In this document: positions 29,099-40,410 of the stretch, one piece after another
Layout of the letters: each line of letters begins with the position of its first letter
Numbering within the stretch: position 1 is the stretch's first letter
NCBI RefSeq assembly: GCF_026210795.1
Contig: NC_089436.1
Coordinates: 5,208,001 to 5,272,000 of the forward strand
Length of the DNA: 64,000 bases
Source: Rhizophagus irregularis
Taxonomy: Eukaryota > Glomeromycota > Glomeromycetes > Glomerales > Glomeraceae
Direction of reading: 5' to 3'
Position numbers and translations under genes: made by a program
Notes under the pieces: generated by a model
The model's database searches: none
The model's input: only the letters and a program-made list of their open reading frames with translations
What the model was told of the DNA's origin: nothing

Positions 29099-32078
29099 TA
29101 TAGTGAAATCCTGGTATTTTGTATCGTTCTAGGTGATAACACTGAAACTGCTTTCCCGGTTAAACTTCCTAGTGACAAGAAAATTGGGGAACTCAGGGAA
29201 TTAATCACTAAAATAAATCCAATGAGTTTCGCCAATATTGACGCAAAAGACTTAATCCTATGGCAAGTTAGTATTTCTGACGAAGATGTCGAAAGAATGA
29301 AAATTCTTAATACCAAGCCTCCTTCTGATATTAACATTGAAGAACTTGGGGGTAAGGTTATGTCCTCTAGGAAAGAAATTAAATTTTACTTCTCTGAAGA
29401 TCCAGTCGATGAACATATCCACATAATAATCGTCCGGCCACAACCGCCCGCCACCACTGGTAAGTGTCTCCCAACGTTTTACCTCTCGAACAAGAAATTT
29501 TGCAGTAACAAAATATTGATTTGGTCTGATCTCTTTTTTTCGCGTTAAAGTAGGTCCCTCTCATCAAGGCGTTCCACAAGGTACGGTATCTCTAGTTAAA
29601 TTTCCTGTGTTGTCTTAGTCTTTGTATTCTGGACCGCCATTATTGATACATATAGGTTACTTGCACCGTATCTATTTGTTAATACACTGTGCTTTCTTAT
29701 TGTTTACAAAACATAGTGACGTCGATCGAAGATGCCATGAAAAAGATTTTGGAGGGAATTCATAAACAAATGAACGTAGACAATGTAGACAATAATAAGC
29801 CCAAGCCCATGGCTCTAAAACAACGTGACCTTAAGCAAGCTATTGATGTGATTGACAGGAATTTTTGTAATTCCTTAGATAAAAAAGAAGCTATAAAAAA
29901 AGAAACTCCCACGGCAAAGACAAACTATCGAATCCTTTTATGCGGTGGGGCACCTGGCATAGGTAACTTTCATACATTCTCTTGTATGTTTTTACAGCAG
30001 ATAAAGCGGTTTTAGCCTTCTAATTAACAAATTCAAACTATAATTCACTAGGAAAGACACGTTATGGAGTTGAATTGTTTAATTGTCTCGACAAAGAATG
30101 GAAGATATCAAAAGGCCAAAAGCCTTACATGCTTTACATGCTTCTTGATTTCTCTAATGGCTATGCTTTAGATGAATACGAAATCCAAGGAGATATGAAA
30201 ATTGCATCGGAAATCATTCTTGGATTGCGGTTGGCATACTACTTTTTTGTCAAAAAAAAATATGTGATGAGTTTTGCAATGTTTAGTACAAAAGCCAATG
30301 AATATAAACATATTTTCAAGTTGGATAATGTCCTCGCGCACATCTACAGCCATGAACACAAAAGACTTCAACCTGGCCAGCATCTTTTCATTTTTCTCCA
30401 AATTGATGAATTTCAGCTTATTTTTAAAGATCGAAAGGAAAGAGCTGAATTATTTAAACAGTTAATGTATGTTCTTGGGCATCACATGACCGGAAAAATT
30501 CCAAACATATTCATACAGACTCTACTATCAGGTACAGCACCACAGGACGCAATACGAGCAATGGAACCTTCAATGTATTCTTGTGAACCTCTTGACCTTC
30601 CACTGCTTTCCTTGGAGTCACGCCTTGATATAATGAGGGAATTTGCAACAAATCACGATGTTTCTGATTGTGTATGGGTGCCAAAAATTTGGATACATCA
30701 ATTACTCCTTGATACAGGTGGTCTTCCACGTGCTTTGGAATACCTTTTTACAGAATTATTCGGGCAAAATTTTACAAATATTAAGGAATTTTTTGAAAAT
30801 CTCGAAAAAAGGATCCCAATCCCATCAACAATCTATGCAATCTATGCCAATGTCGCAAACGATATTAATAGTGCATATAAAATCAAAGCTTATGCTAGAA
30901 ACCATAAAATTCTCATATACGAGCTTATTTACAGAAATATTATGGTAATCGAATCAGATATGTCTGATGAGTTACAAGATGGTAACTCTACTGAAAAATT
31001 AGAACATTTGGAGCGTGATAGGCACTTGATACTAAGGAAATTGGAAGGAAAAGATAAAGTTCTAATTGATATACCATACTTCTTTATGTATCTTTATGCT
31101 GATGTCCTTGGAATTTTTACAGAAAATCTAAATAAAGCATTTTTACCTGATTCAGATTGGTCATGGAATAATTGGGAAATATTTATTGCGGATTTTATAG
31201 CATCACACATCACTATGATTGATGTGCTGAAAAAAGAAAAATTATTAAAACTTGGAGATTTCTTTCGTGGTGCACAGGGTAGCGATTTTACACTGGGCCT
31301 GTTGATCAATTTTGAACCTGTTGAAATCTATGAATTAAAACATCAATTTCCATGCCTGAACCTTTCTGCAAAAGCGGGAAAAACTGCTATGTTAAAGCCA
31401 GGTTACATTATGATCAATGGTTATTCGGCACCATTTGCAGATGTTTTCTTTTTAGTAGATAACCCTGAGCCCATTCTTATTGCTGTTCAATGCAGATGGA
31501 GAAAAGTATCTCTTGATTTGGAAACAATCAAAGATGAGCATAAGAAAAATGCAGGTGTTTCTAGTAAAATGAAAGAAAAAGCCAGAAAATTGAGGAACGA
31601 TGCCAATACAGCGAGCAAAAAGAAGGGAGATGAGTTACGATATGAGGCAGAGCAATATACACAACTTGCTAATCTTTTGAGCAAATACCGTATCATTACA
31701 ATTTTTATTACCACTCAGCGGTTTAGTGAGGAATTAGAATGCATCCCTGAGGATTGTATTCTGATTCATCAAGAAAATTTTGATACTTTCTTCGGACCTG
31801 TATTTTCTTCTCGTGCCAAGTTTGTAATGACTAGAGATTCAAATCCAAATATGAGTACTGCAAGTCAATTGGCATCAAGATACGAAGCAATTAGTGAAGA
31901 TATGGGGGAGAGAATAGAAAAAACTAGAAAGAGAAGGACCTTTATGTCACATGAAGATTTCTGTAAAGAATTTCCGGAATTAGCTAGTGATGATGAGATC
32001 CGAAGTAATTTTGTTTACTACCCATACCGTCCACATATAGAATCCTTTGAACATCCAAACAAGAGAACACGTGTTTAA
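29099..32078 (+). CDS. Crinkler (CRN)-type protein: header + P-loop NTPase + nuclease-like domain
   Basis: Exons read as 29099-29459, 29551-29580, 29717-29962 and 30052-32078; together they give 887 codons plus stop in one frame. The header is ubiquitin-like and CRN-typical ('FCIVLGDNTETAFPVKLPSDKKIGELRELI', 'AKDLILWQVSIS', 'EHIHIIIVRP'). The NTPase has Walker A GAPGIG-GKT, split by the last intron exactly between GIG and KT, and Walker B 'FLQIDEFQLIF' near residue 328. Near residue 675 'FADVFFLVDNPEPILIAVQCRW' has the D...QxR pattern of a restriction-endonuclease-like fold. In CRN families such proteins act on DNA in nuclei, often host nuclei. No in-frame ATG precedes the header, since a TGA lies at 29060 and the acceptor-like TTGCAG abuts it. 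The true start is therefore in an unseen short exon or lost. Confidence 0.75.
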
Positions 32079-32893
32079 GATAAAACCTTTTTCGACTTTT
32101 TTTTCTACCGCGTTGGATTTCGTCATTGTTAATATTTTATGAATAATGTCATTCTTTATCACATTACACAATGCACATATATTCACATGTATACATAAAA
32201 AGTGACTTGTAGTTTTATTTTATTAATAAAGTATCACATGCATTATATAAAACTCAATACAGTATAACAGCGTAATCATGTAGCATTTCAAATAACTGAT
32301 ATAACAAGTTAAATGCATTTATTTATTTTTTTTGCACAATACACCGTAAAATTAAAAATAAAGCAACAATGGACGAAATCTTTATCAATAAAATAAGAGA
32401 AAAAAAAATTGGTGCTATAGAAGCGAAATGAAATAAACTTCTTCAGGAAAGGAACTATCCATTTCCTCAGCCACCAATGATTTCCTGCAACCAAAATGAA
32501 GTTAGATGAACTATTGTTAGGAGAATTAGTTAGTAACATTATCATTTCGTGACTACCCAAGAAATCCTGTCAGTACACAAATAAAAATCATGTGACAGCG
32601 TGAAAAAAATTCACGCACTTTTGCCAAGAAAAATTTTTTATTAATACATGCGAAAAATAAATACAAATGTTCGGGACTCTGCCCGTGATACATGACGTCT
32701 ATGCTATGGCTAATCCTACAGTCTAACTAACCACCTGACATTTACGTGACTTGGAAATTCGCCCCTCCTTCTTTACGAAATGTCTGTAAAATACATGATT
32801 ATTAATTATAAGAAATTAGCCGTTAGCCATTAAGGCGCTTCGCAGGTGCTTCGCAAGATTGCAAGAAATAGGAATTTGCGAAATAATAAATTC
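32079..32893. other. 3' intergenic between convergent CRN genes
   Basis: Both neighbours end here. The open frame at 32309-32560 is AT-rich with no family match. Nothing else is visible. Confidence 0.4.
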
Positions 32894-34614
32894 TTACGTA
32901 TTATATCTATCTAGCAAGTTAGAGTATTTGAGCTGTTCCTCCTCGAAAAGCTTTCTCTTCTTTTTTGTGTCCTCCCGACTTGCCATACCGAAGTCAATCA
33001 GATAGACGTCACCGTCATCGTTAATTAAGATGTTTTCCTCCCGAATGTCATTGTGGAGGATGCCATACTTGTGGATCGCTTCTAATCCCTTAATAGCCCT
33101 TGTCTTCTGCTGTTTCTTTATTTTTTGGTCGCTCAACGAAGTGCCGACAATAGTCATGCCGATAACGAAGCTCATACCTCCTCCATAATATCCATAACAG
33201 ACCAACTTGGGGATATACTTGCCTTGAATATCAGCTAGATCTTTGTACATCTCTACTTCTTTCTGCATTTCTTCCAGAACATACGATGGGGCCTTAGATA
33301 AGTCTGCACTCTTCAGAGCAATCATATCTCCACGAAATTCGCATAGGAGAGTCTTTCCACTTCGTCCTTCACCTAGTATGCTCTTAAACTTGAAGTCTGC
33401 GAAGCTAAACTTTTGCTGGTTTACTGGGACGTTAGAAGATGATTGTTGATTCGAAAAGGTGCTGGAAGCCTGATTAGTTAATGAAGAGCTGGATGATGAT
33501 TTTGAGTTTGATCGAAGAGTACGTGAATTATTATCCCCTTGAGCCGGCACTAGTACTTGAGGTTTAGGAGAGTTGGGATTCTCTTTCGCCTGTCGAGTTA
33601 GATAAGCATATGCCTTGAGAACTGGTGGAGATTCGGATTGTAGTGGAAGGGTTTTTGAGATCCAGAGCTTCGTGTGTTCTCGGCATAGAAACCAGTGATT
33701 ATCATAGGTGGTAAGAATACCGTATCTAAGTTCGTTTCCTCCCATATAATTATAGATTTGTTGAATTACATCCTTGCCCTTACTCGTATTATAAAACTCG
33801 GGAAATGTCTGTTCACCCATGTCTTCTAAAACATGCTTTCTTTTTGCCTCAATCACCAAGATCAACGAACCCACGAGATGACAGGTGAAATCCGGTATGC
33901 CAGGAGAAGTAGGTGGACGTTTTGAAAAATTATAATCTGGTCCCATAAGCTTATTTAACATCAAACAAATGTTGATAGATATAGCAACGCGAACATCCTC
34001 TTCATTGACTATCTCTATATCTTGGTTAAATTGTGGCCTCTCGAATATCGGTTGTTGGTCGAAGCGGAATTGATTTACTAGCTCAAAAAAGTCTCCCCAT
34101 AGTTGTACACTTGTCGGTGGGTCACCATTAACCTTTGTAGTGGTCTTCGATTTAGTACAGTCCGGAGAATATGTTATGGGTGGTGGAATACACGACAAAG
34201 CCTCTTCTAAGCTGAGAACTGGAAACGAATGCGTGTTAATATTACAAGGGCAAATGACGAAAAATTAGCCGTTAAGGCACTTTGTACAGACTGTACCAGA
34301 CACTTACGTGGCAACTTTACGATGACATGGATATGTTCTTCGGGAGGTGAGTCTGGAAAATATTTCGAAATCTTTCTTATTGCCAACAGCTCGTCACTGT
34401 CCTGGAAAATTAGATTTCTTAATTGATCGTCCTGATCGCCAGGGATTGTCACCTTCCATAGTTTCAAGTCTTTCGCCTTGAAATTAGCTGGAACATCTAT
34501 TTTTTCTTTTATAGCCTCCTTGAGGTGGCCAACAAGCCGGTCCTTATCTATATCGACAGGAAAAGCGTTCGCGAGTGTATTTCCTTTGACGAGACATAGT
34601 AAAGTGATAGACAT
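32894..34614 (-). CDS. Crinkler (CRN)-type protein: header + PD-(D/E)XK-like domain + protein kinase
   Basis: Two exons, 34308-34614 and 32894-34218 (minus), split by a GT-AG intron of 89 bp, give 543 residues. The header begins 'MSITLLCLVKGNTLANAFPVD' and includes 'KAKDLKLWKVTIP' and 'EEHIHVIVKLP', the CRN ubiquitin-like pattern without a secretion signal. Residues about 130-310 contain 'IPDFTC' and 'VIEAKRKH', a PD...ExK nuclease signature, and 'KGKDVIQQIYNYMGG'. The C-terminal part from about 380 is kinase-like: 'ILGEGRSGKT', 'ALKS', 'LHNDIREENILI' and 'LIDFGMAS'. The HxD (HND) and DFG motifs are intact. This layout is known from CRN effectors in fungi and oomycetes. The gene converges with 29099-32078. 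The ORF is intact, a contrast with the wrecks around it. Confidence 0.88.
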
Positions 34615-35007
34615 GTTTTCGGCTTATATAGTATTTTTTGTGAAATATTATTGGTGGAAACTGGCGGACAAGAATAAAAAAGATTTTATTTGCGAAAAAA
34701 ATACTGAGGCAGACTATATGTGAGAAATTATTCTGTTTCACAAGCCTGCCGTATGGTCGGTCACATTGCATCATAGGTGCAACAATCGCCTATTCACTGC
34801 GCCTCCCTAACTGTGAAGTTTTTTATATAGACTGGTTCGGATAAAAATGTTAGATTTATAGTCCTGCATCATTACACGTGACCCGTTTCTCATATACGTT
34901 CGATAAAATAATACTTTATTTATGAAATAAAAAACGTTGCCAGTAGTTGGCCTAAAATACATAAAATTTGTGACTATATCGCTATTACATGATGTGAATA
35001 AAAAAAT
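34615..35007. other. intergenic, no gene
   Basis: Likely promoter of the CRN kinase gene plus the 3' flank of the header-only gene. No repeat or ORF supported. Confidence 0.4.
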
Positions 35008-35448
35008 CTAATTATCTTTGCTTAGTACTTTTGGCACCCTTTCAGTGGAAGGATACATGATAACATTGATTCCCTTTTCACCACCATAGATTTGTTGAGG
35101 TTGCATGAAGAAGTGAGTAAAAATTCTGTCTTGCGGTTCCATTCTTTCAGCACCCTCTACTTTGAAGTATTCGTTGTTACTCAAGTTGTGGATTACTACG
35201 CTATCAGATATGAAGGCGACCTTATATAAAGCCAAGCTGGTCGAATCTATATCTTGAAATCGATCTAGATGACAGATTCTGATTGCCTCCGCAAGAGAAG
35301 AGACTCTATTATTGTTAGCATTAGATATCGTTACATTGAAAATATTTCTCCCCTCTCTGGGAATGAGACAGTTGAGAATAATATCTCCACCAGCGAGAAA
35401 CTTGTCAAGCTTGTCAGGCTTATCGGGAACCTCGGACTTATCAGACAT
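35008..35448 (-). CDS. stand-alone CRN-header-like protein
   Basis: This intact 146-residue ORF starts MSDKSEVPDKPDKLDKF. The segment 'DIILNCLIPREGRNIFNVTIS' followed by 'SSLAEAIRICHLDRFQDIDSTSLALYKVAF' and 'GINVIMYPS' follows the order of the CRN headers next door ('L.CLV.G..L.NAFPVDI', 'LKLWKVTI', 'IHVIVKLP'). No effector domain follows and I see no intron leading to one. It may be a truncated relative or a regulator that binds header partners (inference). It has the same orientation as the kinase CRN, 394 bp upstream of it. Confidence 0.65.
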   Translation of the reverse strand: MSDKSEVPDKPDKLDKFLAGGDIILNCLIPREGRNIFNVTISNANNNRVSSLAEAIRICHLDRFQDIDSTSLALYKVAFISDSVVIHNLSNNEYFKVEGAERMEPQDRIFTHFFMQPQQIYGGEKGINVIMYPSTERVPKVLSKDN

Positions 35449-36169
35449 CTTGCTTTCCTAAATACAAGGCCCTTTGTGAGAAATTTTCACTTGTATATAT
35501 ACAAAACTTCTGGCATATACATATTTCAATTATTTTTTGGGAAAGTTGGCTGAACTTCCATATACTCCTATATGCTTTATATCTTGCTGGGAAAAAGTTA
35601 AGGAGATATGAGGCATAATTAGTATTGTCGTCTGACACCAAGAGTTCTATAAAAGCGCATGCAAACGGAATTTCCATACTTTTTCACATGTAGATCTACC
35701 TTGCAAGACATATAGTTGGTTTTACACCCAGCGATCTCAAAATTCCAAAGTCCTCAGCCTTTTATAACATATGCTTTTGTCAGCACTATTTACTTTTAGA
35801 GCTGGTTCTGTGCTCCAACTAGACCTCCTTTCACATTTGTCTCATGTTTATTCGGGAAAAAAATAAAGAATAAAGGTTAATATGTTTTTTCGAATATATA
35901 TGTGAAAATTAATATATCTCACAAACCCTGCCTGGTGATCGGCCTATTTTCTGTCATTCAATCTGTAGTTTAGCAAATTCTTCCGAGCTGATGATCACTA
36001 TCCCGGGTTGATGATCAGTATTCCGGACTCAGCCATAGGCACCTCGGTAAAATTTTCCACATTAAATATATTACTTTACTATTAGCAATCATGATAAATA
36101 ACAATACTAATAAATCTCCTATGAAAAAAATCTCTTGATCAATTATATAAAGTATTTTTATATAAGAAG
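35449..36169. other. AT-rich intergenic
   Basis: No supported feature. Short open frames only. Confidence 0.4.
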
Positions 36170-36665
36170 AAGAATATAATAGCTATTCAGAAAAAGCTTG
36201 GTATTAATATCAATGCAAATCAAAAGGCAGTGCGTCAAAGCAAGGAAGAGATAACACTTGCCAATTCATATGAGTTGTTATTAAACTTGGTGGGAGATAT
36301 GTTACCAATACAGGAGGAACTCAATATCGAAGGCAATCCCATTCTAGAGGTGGAACTTAGGAGTTATAAAGCTTCTATGGATATCATATAAGCAAATATA
36401 TAATCTGCTTTTATATTTAAAAGAGGATATAATAGCAATTCAGGAAGAACTCAATATTGTTGGCTACACTAATCAAGAAATGGCGGAAGAGGCTGATAAA
36501 ACCACAAGAGAATATCTTCGAAAGTTTGAGAATTTCCATAGTCCCTTAAAAGATATTCCAAATATATTAATACAGAGATTCATCAATAAGGGGGTAAAAA
36601 TGTTTTATTTTACCAGAGAAGAACTACCGTTATTTCCAAAGGTCTCTCCTCAACAATTGCACTAA
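36170..36665 (+). pseudogene. fragments of an unknown repeat-domain protein
   Basis: Reading from 36170 gives 'NIIAIQKKLGININANQKAV' up to 'SYKASMDII' and TAA at 36389-36391. From 36423 a second frame opens with the related 'DIIAIQEELNIVG', continuing to 36665 ('FENFHSPLKDIPNILIQRF'). The repeated IIAIQ..L.I unit shows that one coding region has been broken. Family unknown to me. Confidence 0.4.
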
Positions 36666-37966
36666 ATATTCATCAAAAATCCATCTAGTGCTAGTTAATG
36701 CCCATGTTTAGAACAGGTTAGCTAATCTATATTTTTTGTCACATGCATGTGGCCCAGCAAAAACTAATTAATGATCATCACTTTGGACTATTATTGATCT
36801 AGCCATACCATGGATCAGAATACCACTGCAAATTATCTCGCATACTTAAATCTAAGAGGTTCTGAAGGCCCTGAGCTAAAATCTATCTACTAGAAATGTT
36901 GTTCTGTATAAGATGATTTCTAACAGGATCCTGAACAATATATATATAGGTCAGATAAAAAATTCAAAATTTACTAAGGTCAATAAGCAAATATTTTTCA
37001 TGTCTGCTAAGCAAACTTTTATCTAACCCATAAATTTTTTACACTGCTAAGCAACTTATTTTATGACATATATATATTTATATATAATTTTTTTTTATAA
37101 AATATGTATATAAAAAAAACTAAAAAAACAAAAATTTTTGAAATAATGTATGGATAAAGCTATTATTATTTTTTTGTAATATTACAACTTATAAATGTTT
37201 CTTATTAATATTTCGTATATCTGTTCTGTGACTTCAGAGCGTAATTTAGGTACTTTAGTCAAAGGAAACATCCAAAACCTTCTTAAGTAAAGTTGTTTAG
37301 CAGGTTCGAATCTACTTACATATAATTTTTTATCATGATTGAATAGATATTTATGGATTTATTCATGTTTTTTGTAACGCTACCAATACGCGGAATTTTT
37401 ATTTTTAAAATTTACTGTAAAATTTGTCAAAAAAAATATTTTTAAAAAATTTTCTAAGTAAAAATGAAATAACTTTTACAAAAATTATAGTGTAAAATTA
37501 TAAAAAAACAGAAAAACACTTATTTTTCCCTTCCCACCCATCCGTTGCTCTCATTTTAAATATATATTTTTTAAATGTTACACGGACGCATATATGATTT
37601 ATGATTTTAATGTTATGCGGACGCATATTTGTTTTATCAAAAACACGTTACACTATCACGTCTAAAAATGTTTCCTGTATTACGTATACAATTAACTTAT
37701 TCTTTGTATTAAAAATAGTAAATTTTTTTTATACAAACATGTTTATAACTTTGTTTACATATTTTATTAGATTTTTTTAATGTGAAAATGTAAATATATA
37801 TTATATTATATATATATATTAAAAAATTCTATCCTGCTACGCAAATATATATCTAACTATTGATAATTTAATACTCTGCTACACATAATTATATCTGACT
37901 ATTTAAAAATTATGTTATCAAATAAGCAATAATAAATCTCACATAGAAAAAATTTTTATATATTGG
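36666..37966. other. AT-rich region with possible non-autonomous element
   Basis: AGGTCAGATAAAAAATTC near 36950 and a TATCTGAC near 37887 are weakly inverted. Between them, about 37236-37320 matches one unit of the 185-bp satellite found at 44230-45330 (TTCAGAGCGTA...TTTAGTCAAAG). This may be a small relative of that element. No coding sequence. Confidence 0.35.
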
Positions 37967-38690
37967 TTAAGCAAACTCAAAACCTACCTTTATATATATT
38001 GTTTGGGGTCCTTTTCTAACTACTCCAATGAAATCAGAAGGTGTTAAAGTTTCCTTGAAATTCTCTATGTGAGTATTTGGATTTAGCTTATTTAACGCTC
38101 CTTTGCTAATTTTATAACACCCTTCTAAATTAAGATATTTTAAATTAAGACATGATCTAGCAATTTCTTTGATAGTTATATCAGTAATTTTACAATAGAT
38201 AAGATCAAGTTGTTGGAGCCTTGGGCAAAAGCGAACAATATTACAAATTGATATTTCAGAAAATTCTGTATGGTTAGAAATATTTAGATATTCTAGTTTC
38301 TGGCATGATTCTGCGATTGCAGTTAGACCTATATCATTTTTTGACTGAAGTTGCCGTAAAGTGGATATATTGAGATACTTCAAATTTGTGTATGATTTCA
38401 CTATTAGCTTTAGAGTTTTACCAATACGGTCCGTATTTCCTCTAAAATCTAAATAAACTATATTTTGAAAAGTATGGACAATGCCTTTAATTTTTCTATT
38501 AGAAAGTGAGTAGTGCAATATTTTAAGATGAGTTAATTTTGAGCTATAGACTGGTTTTCTTCCTCCTCCAGGTACTATTTTAAAAAATCTTTCTAATCGA
38601 GTTCGATCCTCTGCTTTCCTTCACTTTAGCTCAATGCGTCTCCATAAAATAGGAGCACCGCATCTGTACCACAATCGGGAAATATATAGA
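37967..38690 (-). pseudogene. F-box/LRR-type protein, 5'-truncated, one TGA
   Basis: The C-terminal part (183 residues from 38518) holds at least five leucine-rich repeats of the cysteine-containing AMN1/FBXL kind ('[24 protein letters not shown]', '[20 protein letters not shown]'). Upstream, in the same frame beyond TGA 38621-38623, 'LWYRCGAPILWRRIELK' and '[12 protein letters not shown]' look like the region just after an F-box. The F-box core itself is not visible. Intact relatives choose substrates for SCF ubiquitin ligases. The stop and lost N-terminus make this copy a probable pseudogene. Confidence 0.6.
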
Positions 38691-38866
38691 GCGAGATAGA
38701 GAGATTTATCTATCGCTAAGAAATGTAAAATCTGTTCTAATAGTTCTAGTAAATAAAAAATGCTTGATTGCGCTATACATAGTGCATATTATATATTATA
38801 TCTTTAATCGAAAAAATAGCAAAGCACTTTCGGTAAAATTATGCGATTACTGCTTCAAATTGGCAT

Positions 38867-40018
38867 TTATTTCCAAATTTCAGCTAGCATTGCATCAATT
38901 TCAGCTAACATTGAATCAATATCCATAGTCTGCTGAGACTTTCTTTTGGCTTGGCATTGAGGATTGGGCTGGGATGCAGGTGAAGAAGCCTGTATTTGTG
39001 GTTTTGGACTATCACTTGCCTTAGATACAAATTCATGGTCAGATTCGGGACCAGAGTCTTTTGATTCTGTATCGCCTATAGCATAATTATCGCCTGCATC
39101 AAGATAGTCTGATTCTTGCCTTAATGCGATTCTCAAAAGCAGTTTAAGATGCTGGGGAGTTGGGTTCTTACCACCATGAATTCTGAAAGCATGTTTACTT
39201 CCATAATCTCTTAATTTTTTAGGTATAGTTTTATAAAGTTCTTGCTTTAAAAATTCATTAAATGGCCAAGTATTACGTATTTCACATTCAGTAAAGATAG
39301 AGTCAAATAACTTTTTAGCCTTAATTACATCTCGGATCTAGGTGAGTAATTTTCTAGCACGTTCTGGATTCTCCATAGAAAGAAAAGGTTAGGACTTAGG
39401 ATTTTCCTTTTTTTCTCCTTTATTCTTTAAATAGCCTGTGCAGTACCAAGAATAGCCTTCTTTATACCACGCTGGAATGTTCGAAGGGTCCGGTTCATAA
39501 TAATTAATCTGAAGAGATCTTATTTCCACAGGTCTCATACTCAACATCACAATCACATTCGTGAGATTCTTCCTAGTAAAAGTTTTAGAAACATTTAAAT
39601 TCTAGATTCTCTTTTGCACATTTGCTAAATAGAAGTGTTTGGAAATTCTGTCCAGATTAGCCATTCGTTTCTTAGTTCGTTTCTTCTGAATTTTATTAGA
39701 ATCTTGAATAAGTTACTTATCTTTAGCAAAAGTATCAATAATTGCAGTTTCTATACCACCTTATGCTAACTTTGCATAGAATGTTGACTGACGTAAAGCA
39801 CTGGCAATGATTTCATTTTCATCTTTATTTTTTGGACCCAATACCCAATGATTAGCGATAATGTCTACAAAATCACCATTCTTAGCGCAGTATTTTGCCC
39901 TTTCCTCTATGGTAAGCTTTCCCTTTCTTTTATCTAGCAGAAGAGCCACTATTTTCTCTTTACTAAATGAGCGTCTGTTATCAGTGATTCTGATAAGCAC
40001 AGGTAAAACGCTGATCAA
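38867..40018 (-). pseudogene. tyrosine-recombinase-like protein, decayed
   Basis: Minus-strand reading is open only in pieces: 39761-40018 ('FSKEKIVALLLDKRKGKLTIEERAKYCAKNGD'), then stop-ridden sequence to 39136-38867. Within it 'MLSMRPVEIRSLQINYYEP' (R...E), 'LRDYGSKHAFRIHGG' (HxxR) and 'DAGDNYAIGDT' (Tyr) come in the order and rough spacing of a tyrosine recombinase catalytic set. Stops include TAG 39338-39340 (probable Trp) and TAA 39387-39389. The C-terminus is Ser/Pro/Gln-rich. Cryptons and related fungal elements use such enzymes; the assignment is inference from motif order. Confidence 0.4.
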
Positions 40019-40410
40019 TCAGGTACCTACCCAATTGGTAACTTTTTTTTGATCGGTCACCTGATTTATTCAATAGTTAGAAATTGGTATACACTTCAAT
40101 CGGGTATCAATCAGATTAATACCTAATTGATAACTATCTTTTAGTTTAAATTTACCGATTGATAACTATCGTTTAGTTTAATTTACCAATTGCTCTCTTT
40201 AAAACAAATAGTGACCGATTGTTAGTAATTTATAAATTTAAAACAAATTGTAATCCAATTGTTAGTAAATTATAAATTTATTTATCAGATAACTTATTTT
40301 AAACGTAAATGAACTCTGTTTTATTACAAATGAAATTGTCTATTAATTGGTATAACTGCCATATAAGTAGTTGGATTTCGTGTGCTAACTGTAAATTTGC
40401 TAAGTAAGAA
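40019..40410. repeat. short direct repeats between two decayed genes
   Basis: Two copies of ATTGATAACTATC(T/G)TTTAGTTTA occur near 40120-40180. Two copies of AAAACAAAT then an ATTGTTAGTAA block occur at 40202-40283. Confidence 0.5.
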
